Shown here piece after piece: positions 45,401 to 53,630 of a stretch of DNA of 64,000 nucleotides. Made by a program: the position numbers and the translations under genes. The notes beneath the pieces were generated by a model. The model did not search any database. It was not told the DNA's origin and worked only from the letters and a program-made list of their open reading frames with translations. Source of the stretch: Salvelinus alpinus (Eukaryota > Chordata > Actinopteri > Salmoniformes > Salmonidae); assembly GCF_045679555.1 (NCBI RefSeq), contig NC_092090.1, positions 27,923,702 through 27,987,701 of the forward strand, written 5' to 3'. The first letter of the stretch is position 1. Each line of letters opens with the position of its first letter.

Positions 45401-48400
45401 CAACTAAAACCACCTAAATGAAGGGGCAGCACCGGGATAAGGGGCAGCACCGGGATAAGGGGCAGCACCGGGATAAGGGGCAGCACCGGGATAAGGGGCT
45501 GGCAGGTCCTGGCTGAGGAACTCTGGCAGGTCCTGGCTGAGGGACTCTGGCAGGTCCTGGCTGAGGGACTCTGGCAGGTCCGGGCTGAGGGACTCTGGCA
45601 GGTCCGGGCTGAGGGACTCTGGCAGGTCCGGGCTGAGGGACTCTGGCAGGTCCGGGCTGAGGGACTCTGGCAGGTCCGGGCTGAGGGACTCTGGCAGGTC
45701 CGGGCTGAGGGACTCTGGCAGGTCCGGGCTGACGGAAGGCTCTGGCTGATCCGGGCTGACGGAAGGCTCTGGCTGATCCGGGCTGACGGAAGGCTCTGGC
45801 TGATCCGGTCTGGCGGAAGGCTCTGGCTGATCCGGTCTGGCGGAAGGCTCTGGCTGATCCGGTCTGGCGGAAGGCTCTGGCTGATCCGGTCTGGCGGAAG
45901 GCTCTGGCTGATCCGGTCTGGCGGAAGGCTCTGGCTGATCCGGTCTGGCGGACGGCTCTAGCGGCTCCTGTCTGGCGGACGGCTCTAGCGGCTCCTGTCT
46001 GGCGGACGGCTCTGTAGGCTCATGGCAGACGGGCGGCTTTGCAGGCTCATGGCAGACGGGCGGCTTTGCAGGCTCATGGCAGACGGGCGGCTTTGCAGGC
46101 TCATGGCAGACGGACAGTTCAGACGGCGTAGGGCAGACGGGCAGTTCAGACGCCGCTGGGCAGACGGGCAGTTCAGGCGCCGCTGGGCAGACGGGCAGTT
46201 CAGGCGCCGCTGGGCAGACGGGCAGTTCAGGCGCCGCTGGGCAGACGGGCAGTTCAGGCGCCGCTGGGCAGACGGGCAGTTCAGGCGCCGCTGGGCAGAC
46301 GGGCAGTTCAGGCGCCGCTGGGCAGACGGCAGACTCTGGCCGGCTGAGACGCACTGTAGGCCTGGTGCGTGGTACCGGAACTGGAGGTACCGGGCTAAGG
46401 ACACGCACCTTCAGGCTAGTGCGGGGAACAACAACAGGGCACACTGGACTCTCGTGGCGCACTCTAGGCCTGGTGCGTGGTACCGGAACTGGAGGTACCG
46501 GGCTGAGGGCACGCACCTCAGGGCGAGTGCGGGGAGAAGGAACAGTGCGTACAGGGCTCTGGAGACGCACAGGAGGCTTGGTGCGTGGTGCCGGAACTGG
46601 TGGTACTGAGCTGGGGTGGGAAGGTGGCGCCGGATATACCGGACCGTGAAGGAGGACACGTGCTCTTGAGCACCGAGCCTCCCCAACCTTACCAGGTTGA
46701 ATGGTCCCCGTAGCCCTGCCAGTGCGGCGAGGTGGAATAGCCCGCACTGGGCTATGCAGGCGAACCGGGGACACCACCTGTAAGGCTGGTGCCATGTACA
46801 CCGGCCCGAGGAGACGTACTGGAGGCCAGATACGTTGGGCCGGCTTCATGGCATCCGGCTCGATGCCCAACCTAGCCATCCCAGTGCGGCAAGGTGGAAT
46901 AGCCCGCACTGGGCTAAGCACGCGTACTGGGGACACCGTGCGCTTTACCGCATAACACGGTGTCTGACCAGTACGACGCCCTCTTACTCCACGGTAAGCC
47001 CGGGGAGTTGGCTCAGGTATCCAACCCGGCTTCGCCACACTCCCCTTTAGCCCCCCCCAAGAAATTTTTGGGTGAGCCTCTCGGGTTTCCAGCCACTCTG
47101 CCTTGCAAGCGCCTCATAATGACGCCTCTCCGCTTTTGATGCCTCCAGCTCCGCTTTGGGACGGCGACACTCCTCTGGCTCTGCCCAGGGTCCTTCTCCG
47201 TCCAGAATCTCCTCCCATGTCCATTCCTCCTTGTACTGCTGCTGCTGTTGCTGCTGCCCGTTGTCACGCTGCTTGGTCCGGGTTTGGTGGGTGGTTCTGT
47301 AAAGGTTTTCTTCCTGGGGTGAAGGAGAGGACCAAAATGCAGCGTAGCCAGTGCTCAACATGTTTAATTATAAGAACAAGTGAACACTACAAACAACTTA
47401 CAAAATAACAAACGTACAAAACCGATACAGACCTATCTGGTGCAGAACACAAACACAGAGACAGGTAACAACCACCCACAACGAACACAGTGAAACAACC
47501 TACCTAAATATGACTCCTAATTAGAGGAACGCAAAACACCTGCCTCTAATTAAGAGCCATACCAGGCAACCCTAAACCAACATAGAAACACACAACATAG
47601 AATGCCCACCCAAAACTCACGCCCTGACCATCACACACATACAAAACAACAGAAAACAGGTCAGGAACGTGACAGTAATGATCTGTATCTATGTAATGAT
47701 CTGTATCTTTGCAATGATCTGTATCTATGTAATGATCTGTATCTTTGTAATGATCTGTATCTATGTAATGATCTGTATCTATGTAATGATCTGTACCTAT
47801 GTAATGGTCTGTACCTATGTAATGATCTGTATCTTTGGGACATGGCAACTGATTTGTATCGCTCAACATTTTTGCCTAGTGGCTTTTTACTAAGACAATA
47901 CGTTAGGAACACCTGCTCTTTCCATGACATAGACTGACCAGGTGAATCCATGTGAAAGCTATGATCCCTTATTAGATTCACTTCAATCAGTGTAGTTGAA
48001 GGGGAGGAGACAGGTTAAATAATTATTTTTAAGCCTTGAGACAATTGAGACATGGATTGGTTATGTGTGTGCCATTCAGAGGGTGAATGGGCAAAACAAA
48101 AGTTTTAAGTGCCTTTGAACAGGGTAGTAGGTGCCAGGCACACCGGTTTGAGTGTGCAAAGAACTGCAATGCTGCTTTTCGCGCTCAACAGTTTCCCGTG
48201 TGTATCAAGAATGGTCCACCACCCAAAAGACATCTAGCCAACTTGACACAACTGTGGGAAGAATTGGAGTCAACATGGGCTAGCATCCCTGTGGAACGCT
48301 TTTGGCACCTTGTAGAGTCCATGCCCCCGACAAATTGATGCTGTTCTGAGGGCAAAAGGGGGTGCAACTCAATATTAGGAAGGTGTTCCTAATGTTTTGT

Positions 48401-48736
48401 ACATACATCAGTAATGTATGTTCAAAACATGCTCATACATCCTTTAGAACGGCATCACCTGTGAAGAGCTGTGCCTACATATCTTACCTGTTTGAAAGCA
48501 GCCAGGAGCAGTTGACAGGTCTCATCTCCCTTGGTGTACACAAGATCTAGTAGCACCCTTGTGTTGGCACACAGAGCACGGCCTGGTACCCGTACATTCT
48601 GGTAGTCCTCCCAGAACAGCATTCCCCAGGACAGGAGTAGGTCCAATACACTCTCCAGACCCTCAGAAGAGCCACCACAGCACAGGGCACGCAGCAGCTC
48701 TGCTCTCTGCCTCAGGACCAGCTGCCGGGCACTCAT
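36388..48736 (-). CDS. nod2: nod2, NOD-like receptor, full 12-exon coding model (996 aa)
   Basis: Cytosolic bacterial muramyl-dipeptide sensor that signals through RIPK2 to NF-kB (family knowledge). Coding exons, in order on the minus strand: 48736-48488, 44564-44313, 44079-43959, 39938-39334, 39166-37977, 37825-37742, 37598-37515, 37404-37321, 37209-37126, 36976-36896, 36756-36673, 36460-36388. All have GT/AG borders; lengths sum to 2991 nt, phases match, one terminal TGA. Residues 1-83 and about 84-200 are the two CARDs. The NACHT domain has Walker [10 protein letters not shown] at 286-294, Walker B FDGLDEF at 365-371 and sensor TSRP at 412-415. The C-terminus is a chain of 28-residue LRRs starting LRHNNIS. 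The human protein is 1040 aa and lines up throughout; this start matches the human short-isoform start. Oddities: a 167-bp intron inside the NACHT exon, one LRR exon fewer than human, a copia element in intron 3. cyld lies downstream, same strand. Confidence 0.95.
36673..36756 (-). CDS. nod2: nod2 LRR exon ([18 protein letters not shown] type)
   Basis: 84 nt, phase 2 to 2. Matches the human LSNNCITYLGAEALLQAL repeat, the penultimate exon. Acceptor CCACAG, donor GTATGT. Confidence 0.92.
36896..36976 (-). CDS. nod2: nod2 LRR exon ([18 protein letters not shown] type), 81 nt
   Basis: 81 nt instead of 84, so one codon shorter than its neighbours, still phase 2 to 2. Corresponds to human LVGNNIGSVGAQALALML. 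Acceptor GGCAG, donor GTGAGT. The human LEENHLQDEG repeat exon that should follow is not found in the next 139-bp intron. Confidence 0.9.
37126..37209 (-). CDS. nod2: nod2 LRR exon ([18 protein letters not shown] type)
   Basis: 84 nt, phase 2 to 2. Matches the human FWGNRVGDEGAQALAEAL repeat. Acceptor TTTTTTAG, donor GTAATG. Confidence 0.92.
37321..37404 (-). CDS. nod2: nod2 LRR exon ([18 protein letters not shown] type)
   Basis: 84 nt, phase 2 to 2. Matches the human LGNNYITAAGAQVLAEGL repeat closely. Acceptor TTGCAG, donor GTAGGA. Confidence 0.92.
37515..37598 (-). CDS. nod2: nod2 LRR exon ([18 protein letters not shown] type)
   Basis: 84 nt, phase 2 to 2. Matches the human LFNNKLTDG repeat. 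Acceptor GAAAG, donor GTGAGG. Confidence 0.92.
37742..37825 (-). CDS. nod2: nod2 LRR exon ([18 protein letters not shown] type)
   Basis: 84 nt, phase 2 to 2, CCCTCAG acceptor and GTGAGT donor. Matches the human LRDNNISDRGICKLIE repeat. Confidence 0.92.
37977..39166 (-). CDS. nod2: nod2 coding exon 5 (NACHT second half, winged helix, first LRRs)
   Basis: 1190 nt, phase 0 to 2. It starts [20 protein letters not shown] (sensor-1 TSRP). It continues through the winged-helix/NAD2 region ([29 protein letters not shown]) and the linker ([17 protein letters not shown]) to the first LRR (ALQ-like [20 protein letters not shown]). Acceptor CCTAAG|GTGGTG, donor TATA|GTAAGT. It joins exon 4 with no frame change, giving GVRK-VVTSRP as in other vertebrates. 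Confidence 0.93.
39167..39333 (-). mobile_element. L2-type retroposon tail forming a 167-bp intron in nod2
   Basis: Read on the minus strand, this begins with donor GTATGT and ends TCCTCATCCTAAG. Its 3' half has the fish L2/Maui-type LINE tail: a CTGTATCGAGACAATTTTCC stretch, then CTCAGGGACAATAAAGTTTA and an ATCC-like repeat. AAGGT occurs on both sides (39332-39336 and 39166-39170 region) and occurs once in the predicted spliced product, as expected for a target-site duplication. Unspliced, translation would enter the insert and stop after a few codons. That it behaves as an intron is inferred from splice signals and restored frame. Confidence 0.75.
39334..39938 (-). CDS. nod2: nod2 coding exon 4 (NACHT first half, Walker A and B)
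   Basis: 605 nt, phase 1 to 0. It runs from [12 protein letters not shown] through [11 protein letters not shown], Walker [10 protein letters not shown] and Walker [11 protein letters not shown] to [16 protein letters not shown]. The acceptor CTGCAG|AGTGC is strong. The 3' border AAG|GTATGT is a consensus donor, in the middle of what is one uninterrupted large exon in human NOD2. Confidence 0.93.
40011..40205 (-). repeat. copia 3' LTR
   Basis: 195 bp, TG...CA ends, preceded (minus strand) by the polypurine tract. Confidence 0.93.
40999..43116 (-). pseudogene. copia pol with integrase core deleted
   Basis: From 43116: CCHC knuckle; aspartic protease with DTACTRTV at about residue 98; a pre-integrase segment ([14 protein letters not shown]). 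It then jumps directly to the integrase C-terminal part ([20 protein letters not shown]), so the DDE core is absent. RT follows ([52 protein letters not shown], catalytic HVDDF) and stops at a TAG at 40999. The frame continues beyond to about 40672. RNase H remnants (FRDASLG) lie at 40550-40756 in another frame. Confidence 0.88.
42959..43654 (-). CDS. copia gag-like protein
   Basis: 231 codons from [20 protein letters not shown]; copia-type capsid region (UBN2-like: [33 protein letters not shown]). The ATG lies within the primer-binding site. The zinc knuckle [14 protein letters not shown] is read in the overlapping pol frame, so gag and pol are now in different frames. Packages the element RNA. 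Confidence 0.8.
   Translation of the reverse strand: MASNYNVPPRFDEKRSYESWKNELGIWTRVTNLDAKKQALAVVLSLEGRARDTALEISVEDLNKDDGMGTLITALDSVFLKEEKDRAYEAYSNFDSVTRDISVAMADYIIDFEQRYNRMRKYDIVLPDAVLGFKLLDTACLDGREKQLALTACTVLTFASMKSALKIIFGEKTSVAPITDGSILHRAAQKRRQQVTFSRQPEEGAISRHKSTGHIWKEIEMCYLSKHLPLG
43668..43862 (-). repeat. copia 5' LTR
   Basis: 195 bp, TG...CA ends, followed (minus strand) by the initiator-tRNA primer-binding site. Confidence 0.93.
43959..44079 (-). CDS. nod2: nod2 coding exon 3 (end of CARD2)
   Basis: 121 nt, phase 0 to 1. It encodes [20 protein letters not shown] and the QYFQQTE segment, the last CARD2 helices. Acceptor TGTAG|GCAAGG, donor CAAAG|GTACTG. A copia retrotransposon begins only about 95 bp into the following intron. 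Confidence 0.93.
44313..44564 (-). CDS. nod2: nod2 coding exon 2 (inter-CARD linker and CARD2)
   Basis: 252 nt, 84 codons, phase 0 to 0. Acceptor AACCAG|GTCC, donor CAACAG|GTAACC. It encodes the linker and start of CARD2, including [17 protein letters not shown] and ending [14 protein letters not shown], matching human CDEIRLPIFTPSQ. The intron 5' of it (44565-48487) carries a minisatellite, an LTR element and a MITE. Confidence 0.93.
44596..44864. repeat. 18-bp minisatellite, left part
   Basis: Tandem copies of an aatgatctgtatct(a/t)tgt unit in nod2 intron 1. The array resumes at 47675, so it was split by the LTR element at 44865-47674. Repetitive ORFs here are not genes. Confidence 0.92.
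45404..47038 (-). CDS. proline-rich tandem-repeat ORF of non-autonomous LTR element
   Basis: 544 codons. The N-terminal third repeats a PVRxLSPVRxxPxxRTG-type unit. Then come arrays of PELPVCPAA (27 nt), AKPPVCHEP (27 nt), PEPSARPDQ (27 nt), PESLSPDL (24 nt) and YPGAAP (18 nt). It stays open through every array although the reverse strand also lacks stops, so selection on the protein is uncertain. Homologous to 54990-55874. No known domain. Confidence 0.5.
   Translation of the reverse strand: MAKPGWIPEPTPRAYRGVRGRRTGQTPCYAVKRTVSPVRVLSPVRAIPPCRTGMARLGIEPDAMKPAQRIWPPVRLLGPVYMAPALQVVSPVRLHSPVRAIPPRRTGRATGTIQPGKVGEARCSRARVLLHGPVYPAPPSHPSSVPPVPAPRTKPPVRLQSPVRTVPSPRTRPEVRALSPVPPVPVPRTRPRVRHESPVCPVVVPRTSLKVRVLSPVPPVPVPRTRPTVRLSRPESAVCPAAPELPVCPAAPELPVCPAAPELPVCPAAPELPVCPAAPELPVCPAAPELPVCPAASELPVCPTPSELSVCHEPAKPPVCHEPAKPPVCHEPAKPPVCHEPTEPSARQEPLEPSARQEPLEPSARPDQPEPSARPDQPEPSARPDQPEPSARPDQPEPSARPDQPEPSARPDQPEPSVSPDQPEPSVSPDQPEPSVSPDLPESLSPDLPESLSPDLPESLSPDLPESLSPDLPESLSPDLPESLSPDLPESLSQDLPESLSQDLPEFLSQDLPAPYPGAAPYPGAAPYPGAAPYPGAAPSFRWF
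47047..47361 (-). CDS. LTR-initiated small ORF (WTWEEILDG protein)
   Basis: 104 codons starting inside the 5' LTR ([20 protein letters not shown]), crossing the LTR border at 47298, then a Gln-rich run and [13 protein letters not shown] followed by a charged helix ([13 protein letters not shown]). The homologue at 54435-54743 has [13 protein letters not shown] and ARAERQRYE. No known domain; a gag-like or nucleic-acid-binding role would be speculation. Confidence 0.6.
   Translation of the reverse strand: MLSTGYAAFWSSPSPQEENLYRTTHQTRTKQRDNGQQQQQQQYKEEWTWEEILDGEGPWAEPEECRRPKAELEASKAERRHYEALARQSGWKPERLTQKFLGGG
47675..47840. repeat. 18-bp minisatellite, right part
   Basis: Same unit as 44596-44864, some copies with cc/ac variants (gatctgtacctatg). 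Confidence 0.92.
47891..48404. mobile_element. Tc1-derived MITE
   Basis: Inverted ends (cgttaggaacacctgctctt against ggaaggtgttcctaatgttt). The interior holds a Tc1 transposase remnant with the ending HLVESMPP near 48310 and gggcaaaagggggtgcaact. Lies in nod2 intron 1. Confidence 0.7.
48488..48736 (-). CDS. nod2: nod2 coding exon 1 (CARD1)
   Basis: 249 nt, 83 codons, phase 0 to 0. It opens with [10 protein letters not shown] and contains the CARD1 core [18 protein letters not shown], which parallels human NOD2. Donor CAG|GTAAG. The ATG abuts the terminus of a salmonid hAT-like repeat (48738 onward), so sequence 5' of the ATG is repeat-derived. The upstream in-frame reading is through repeat DNA and was not used. 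Confidence 0.93.
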
Positions 48737-48737
48737 A

Positions 48738-48890
48738 CAGATGTAGGATCTTAATTTGAGCCAGTTTGCTACAGCAGGAAAATAATCTTGCAGCAACAGG
48801 AAATGTGATTTATTATGTGGATTATAATTAATGGACATTTTAGTAGGGTTGTTAAATGTTTTGTTAGGGAAAATCAAGTCTAAATATGCA
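48738..48890. mobile_element. salmonid hAT-like MITE fragment next to nod2 start
   Basis: Terminus cagatgtaggatcttaattt at 48738, followed by gagccagtttgctacagcag and aaataatcttgcagcaacag; a repeat very common in salmonid DNA. The other end is missing or diverged. It lies 2 bp from the nod2 ATG. Confidence 0.75.
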
Positions 48891-49230
48891 CACAGGCACA
48901 GCTTCAATTCTGACACCGCATCATGACACACTCACATGATATACTCTCATTTCCTCTGTGATGTCAAGGAATAAAAATAAATTCATCACCAAAAAGGGAA
49001 ATGTATGAACACAATCCAAAATTGATCACAAATGTCAATACGATTGACTTGGAAAAATACAGATACAGTCAAACAAGTTTAGAGAAGGCAAAGAGATCGC
49101 TAATGTCATATATTGAATTGTGCATAGAGAGCATGTGAGTAACAGGTGAATCCAAAACGTGATGATAAACCTCAAAGGCAACTGTGACACCTGCATTTAA
49201 CTTTACATCTGTAATAGACCATGGATAAAA

Positions 49231-49330
49231 TTGTAACTTACGTTTCAGCGGGAGATTTGTCTGATTTCTTCGAGATCATCATCTGTCTACTCGAGTCCTG
49301 CGAAACAGAATGGTCCACGCAAATGGTAAA
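49231..49330 (-). promoter_or_regulatory. nod2: possible untranslated first exon of nod2
   Basis: On the minus strand a consensus-like donor (CTGAAAC|GTAAGTT) lies at 49230, about 500 bp upstream of the ATG. A splice acceptor with a good pyrimidine tract (TTTTCCTGCTGTAG) lies inside the repeat just before the ATG. This suggests a noncoding exon joined to exon 1. Without transcripts this is only a suggestion. Confidence 0.3.
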
Positions 49331-50100
49331 GGCGGAATCGTCAACTCTTGTCTCTCTTCCTCATTCCACAATTCGTCATTCCTCATTCCGCTAAATTGCC
49401 CGCTGTAAATAATGGCTTTTTCCTAAACCATTTAATAACGAATCTATAAACATATTAACTTATTATTTCAAGGTGAAGAATTTGCAAGTTCTCTAAAAGT
49501 ATTGTATTATTGAGAGCTATTGAATTATGAGAACCCACATGTGCATGTACCTTTTATTTACAGGGAAAGTGAAAGTGACATGTCAATGACACGTTTAGAA
49601 TTTGTTTAAATACTGGCTCTTTATTCCAATGATTAATGTCCCTTCAAATAGGTCTGTTAGAGCCCCACGTTTTTTGCACAAAAAAAATAATATATATCCG
49701 TTTGTAAATGTTACAAAGCGAAAATGTTGAGTTTCCATAAATCTCGCACGCAATGTAGATATCAAAGAACGCGCAGTTTGGGGTAGAGTAGTGGGTGAAA
49801 CCATTCACTTCAGGAAAAGGAGTGATATAAATAAAGTTTCCTTTCATTATGTGTTGCTGAATTCATAAGAATATTTGCTGCCATTGTAGTAAGGTTGGCA
49901 ATACGAGAGGTCTTCGCACTTACCATTTTTGTATTATTTTCTTTGAAAGAACAACTAGTGGGTTTTGAGTGCTTCTCCCCTATTTGGGAAGTTGGTTTGC
50001 CTGCTCCTGAGTCTGAGAGATATTCCCGAGAGCAGTGAAGGTGTAGCTGTGACCATCCTGTCAATGCCTATCATCACTGTTTGATATATTTTACTGCAGA
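49331..50100. other. nod2 upstream region, no gene recognised
   Basis: AT-rich sequence. Its right part probably belongs to the LTR of the gypsy-like element that follows, but the LTR start could not be fixed. Confidence 0.35.
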
Positions 50101-52945
50101 TAAAAACCGAGTCCTGAAGTGTGGGTGTCCGTGTGCCTTTCTTCTGGGGGGCTATGTGAAGTTGGTTACAAAATTGGTGCAGTGACCGATCATCACCGGG
50201 AATACAGCAGTGCTCCAGAGAAGAGGACTACACCTGCCGTCAACTTCATGAGACAGTTAATTTAAATATTCGTCATGACATCTCCACACCAAAAAATCCA
50301 GGTACTCTGGTCAAGCCCAATGGTGATCCACCACTTTTACTGGTGAGTGAGGACTTATAACCTAGGGGAGTTAACTGTGATATTGTAACCCCCAGTATTA
50401 GTAGGGAAGCTCAGATAGCTAGAATGGTAGAGCATAGCTTTACCAGGAGTGCTGGTGTAACGTCAGTAAATGAACAAGAGGATGTTATTGATCAAACAAC
50501 ATGTCAGAGTGATGGAGATGATGAATACTCCAATGATGATGAATACCTTACGCAGCAGAGTGTTATGCTTGATTTAGTCAAGCAGATGGGTCAAGAGATT
50601 GGTCACAGTATTGTTTCAAGTCTGTCAGCAAGTAATATCTCTCCATCCAAGGTATCTGCCGAACACTGTCCCAGTGTGCATGTCAGATTGGTCCAAGGTT
50701 AACTTTGTCATGAAATCTGACATGTGTGAGCCACCCACTTTCAGAGGTGATGGAACAGATAAATGTACTGTGTATGAGTGGCAGGAAATGATGAAGATTT
50801 ACTTGGTAAAGAAAGGTCACAAAATGCCAGAGCAAGGTAATGAAATCATGGAAAGGTTCATGGGGAGGGCAAAAGATTTGGTCAAGATAGGAATCCGCAG
50901 CAACCCTATTGTTCCATCAGCAGAGACCCTGAGGTTATTTTCAGTATTTTGAAACAGCATTTTGGTGAAACCATCTCCTCTACTACGCCACTTCAAGATT
51001 TTTATGAAACCAAACCTTATCACGGGGAGAATAGCTTAGACTACTGGGTGCGCCTTAACCGAGTAGCAGATCTAGCTAATGAATGTCTACAAAGACAGGG
51101 CAGACAGATGGATGACGTGGGTCATGCGGTCCCCATGATATTTGTGAAGCACTGCCCCAATCATGAACTGTACACAGCATTCGGATGCAAGCCTAGGGAG
51201 AAACGGACAGTGGGTGAAGTTCAGGAATTGATAGGCAGCCACCAAAATGACAGATGTGCTACAAGGAGGAAGCAAAACATATTGACACTACAGGAAGACA
51301 TCCAAAAAACAGAGGAGAGCTCAGAGCACCCCGTCCTTAGCTCAGCGGTTCAAGGAGTTCAGAGTTGCAATGATCAGGTGACAATAACAAAACTTTTAAC
51401 ACTGTTAGAACAGTTTATTATAAACAAACACGCTGCTCACCCTGCCACAAGAGGGCCCCGCAGAACTGTACAGCTGTCTCCCTCCTTCCCATGTGCTATA
51501 TGTAAAGATGTGGCTCACTCCACTCAGGTCTCACTGTCTTAATGACCGCATGTGCTTCAAATGTCAAAATCCTGGCCATCAAACCATAGACTGCCCACAA
51601 AAGCAGGAGATTAGAAGAGAGGCACCAGTAGGGCAGCGGCCACAAAATCAAGGTCCAGCTATAAACTAATAGGTCTGCACCTTGAAGGGAAAGGTGCAGC
51701 TAAAAACTATAAATTAAACTGATCCTGAAATAGAACTCTTCATACAAAGAGAAAAACCAAGGCAACACAAATGTGATATATCAACGTACTCAGAGAATAA
51801 CCGGCAATGAAAGTCTGTTCTATGCACCAGTGACCGTGCAGGGTTCAGTAGAACTGAGAGGACTCATTGATAGTGGTTCAATGACCTGTATGTTAAGTGA
51901 ATCTGCTGAGTATACATTGCTTCGAAACATGTCTTAACTGAAAGCTCGAAAATGTCCACTCCTGTAGTACTCGTGGGATGTGAAGGCCAACAAGTCAATC
52001 CCAAATCCGAATATGAGCTCCATATCGAATTAATGAACTGCAAGATGCTGGTGCCAGTCTTAGTTGTGCCAGGGCAAACTGATGACGTGATCATTGTAAC
52101 AAATGTACTGAAATGTCCTCCATCAACTAAAAAGTACAGAGGGATATTGGAAAGCAATATCACAACCAGTCAATGGCCTTTCTGATGAATCAGATGCACT
52201 TCTAAGCATACTGGAAAATGTTGACCGTTGGCAAGGAAGTAAAATGCCTGAAAAAAAGTTGCCACTGTTGTTCTCAGCCGGTGTGTGACACTATTCACAA
52301 AACATGAACCCTTAGTCTGGGGTAGGCTGAAAGGAACATTTTCCATTAGCAGTACTCTTTTCCATTAGCAGTACTGTTATTGTAGAGCCCACAACGTCCC
52401 GAGCAGTACAGTGTGTTAGTGGGTCGTACTGTATGCCCGCTGTGGGGTGACAAATGGATCCCCATGAGGTGGTTAATCTCCAAGATCGCCCGGTTACACT
52501 GAAGTGTAATGCAAAACTGGTAGATGTATACCCCTGCATAGCATTGGAAGACCTAAACAGCAGCTGCTGTGGTCAATGTGATGACAAACAAGATGTTGCA
52601 CAGAATTGGAACCACGACTGAACAGGTAGAAAAACGCTCATATGCTGATGTGTTGAAAGACATGGGTCTAACTGATGTTGACATTGCCTCCTGTGTATCA
52701 GAGTATCAGATGAATGGAAACACAAGATGGCAGACCTGGTTGTGAAATATGACAGCATATTTTCCAGAGGGAAATTGGACTGTGGCGAAGCAAGAGACTT
52801 TGTGCATAGAATAAGACTGAAAGATGAGAGGCCTTTCAGACTTCCTTACCGCAGAAAAAAAGTATCTATATTAATGTTGCTCAGAAAACTTGAGGGGCCA
52901 AATAAAACCACAGCCAGTTGAGGAACCCTGTCCTAAATCATCAAC
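50101..52945 (+). mobile_element. decayed gypsy-like LTR retrotransposon, truncated
   Basis: A candidate 5' LTR ends ..gaagttggttaca at about 50170, followed by a PBS-like aaattggtgcagtgacc. Gag fragments at 50424-51542 (FRGDGTDKCTVYEWQEMMKI, LDYWVRLNRVADLANECLQR). CCHC knuckle CFKCQNPGHQTIDC at about 51550-51590. Protease GLIDSGSMTCMLS near 51865. Pre-RT region YDSIFSRGKLDCGEARDFVH at 52745. Ends before the RT core. Many stops. Confidence 0.75.
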
Positions 52946-53499
52946 TGAGAAACATTCCGTTTAAAGTAATTTGCCAATGGATTGGGAAAGAAAGATGCTA
53001 CGTCCATGGCAATAGATAAACACATGATTTGAATCTGGGTTTTGCATCCCTAAATATATTGTGACATTTAAATTGTTTTCACAGCCCTTTAAGTAATGAC
53101 AATATGTTAAAACATTTTATTATATTTATAAACAATAGTATGAATAGGATGTATACATACATGTAATGAAGTGAATGCAGCATTACTGCAAAAAAGGAGG
53201 CAAGTGGAAAGGGGAGAAAGTAGAGAACATGTCAGTCTGCCCTATATTAATCACCAAAATACAAATAGGAAGATTTGTTATTCTAGACACTTCTCCCAGT
53301 CATATTTAAGGTTAGAACTACCTTTTAGTGTTCTGATACTTCTAGCTTGGAGTTGTATGCTTATGATAACATAGCTACAGTATTTCACCTTTTAATGTGT
53401 ATATTATTGCTTACTAGGTGTGTCCAATTTGGTAACCACTCCCTCTTCTAATTAGGGCTAATTGGAAAAGCCTTTCAAAAGAGGACATTGTATTCTCCT

Positions 53500-53600
53500 T
53501 TTTTTGTACTCCCTGACGAAGGCCATGCAGCCGAAACGCGTCGGTTTTTAAACAACTTTGTTTCTATTGAACATGCCATACTAATAAAGGCATTTTAATT
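53500..53600 (+). ncRNA. candidate minimal hammerhead-like ribozyme motif
   Basis: 53513-53542 reads CTGACGA, a GGC/GCC stem-loop, GAAAC and GCGTC, the order of the hammerhead core as found in minimal motifs of Penelope-like elements. There is one extra A before stem II compared with the consensus. Whether it cleaves is unknown. The surrounding 53440-53630 looks like the end of a dispersed repeat. Confidence 0.3.
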
Positions 53601-53630
53601 AATTATATGAAGAGTGCCTTGGTCCTCCTT

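Larger units (their letters stand above)
44865..47674 (-). mobile_element. non-autonomous LTR retrotransposon with proline-rich repeat ORF
   Basis: 377-bp LTRs at 44865-45241 and 47298-47674, nearly identical (one difference noticed: aacaaacgtgc / aacaaacgtac). TSD gtaat at 44860-44864 and 47675-47679. On the minus strand the LTR reads TGTCACGTTCCTGACC ... CCTTTACA. The internal 2.06 kb carries two minus-strand ORFs (next entries) and no recognisable protease, RT or integrase. Sits in nod2 intron 1, inside a minisatellite. Confidence 0.93.

Noticed and set aside
44596-47840. CRISPR-like array
   Set aside because: Units are directly adjacent with no unique spacers, and the DNA is vertebrate; it is a minisatellite.
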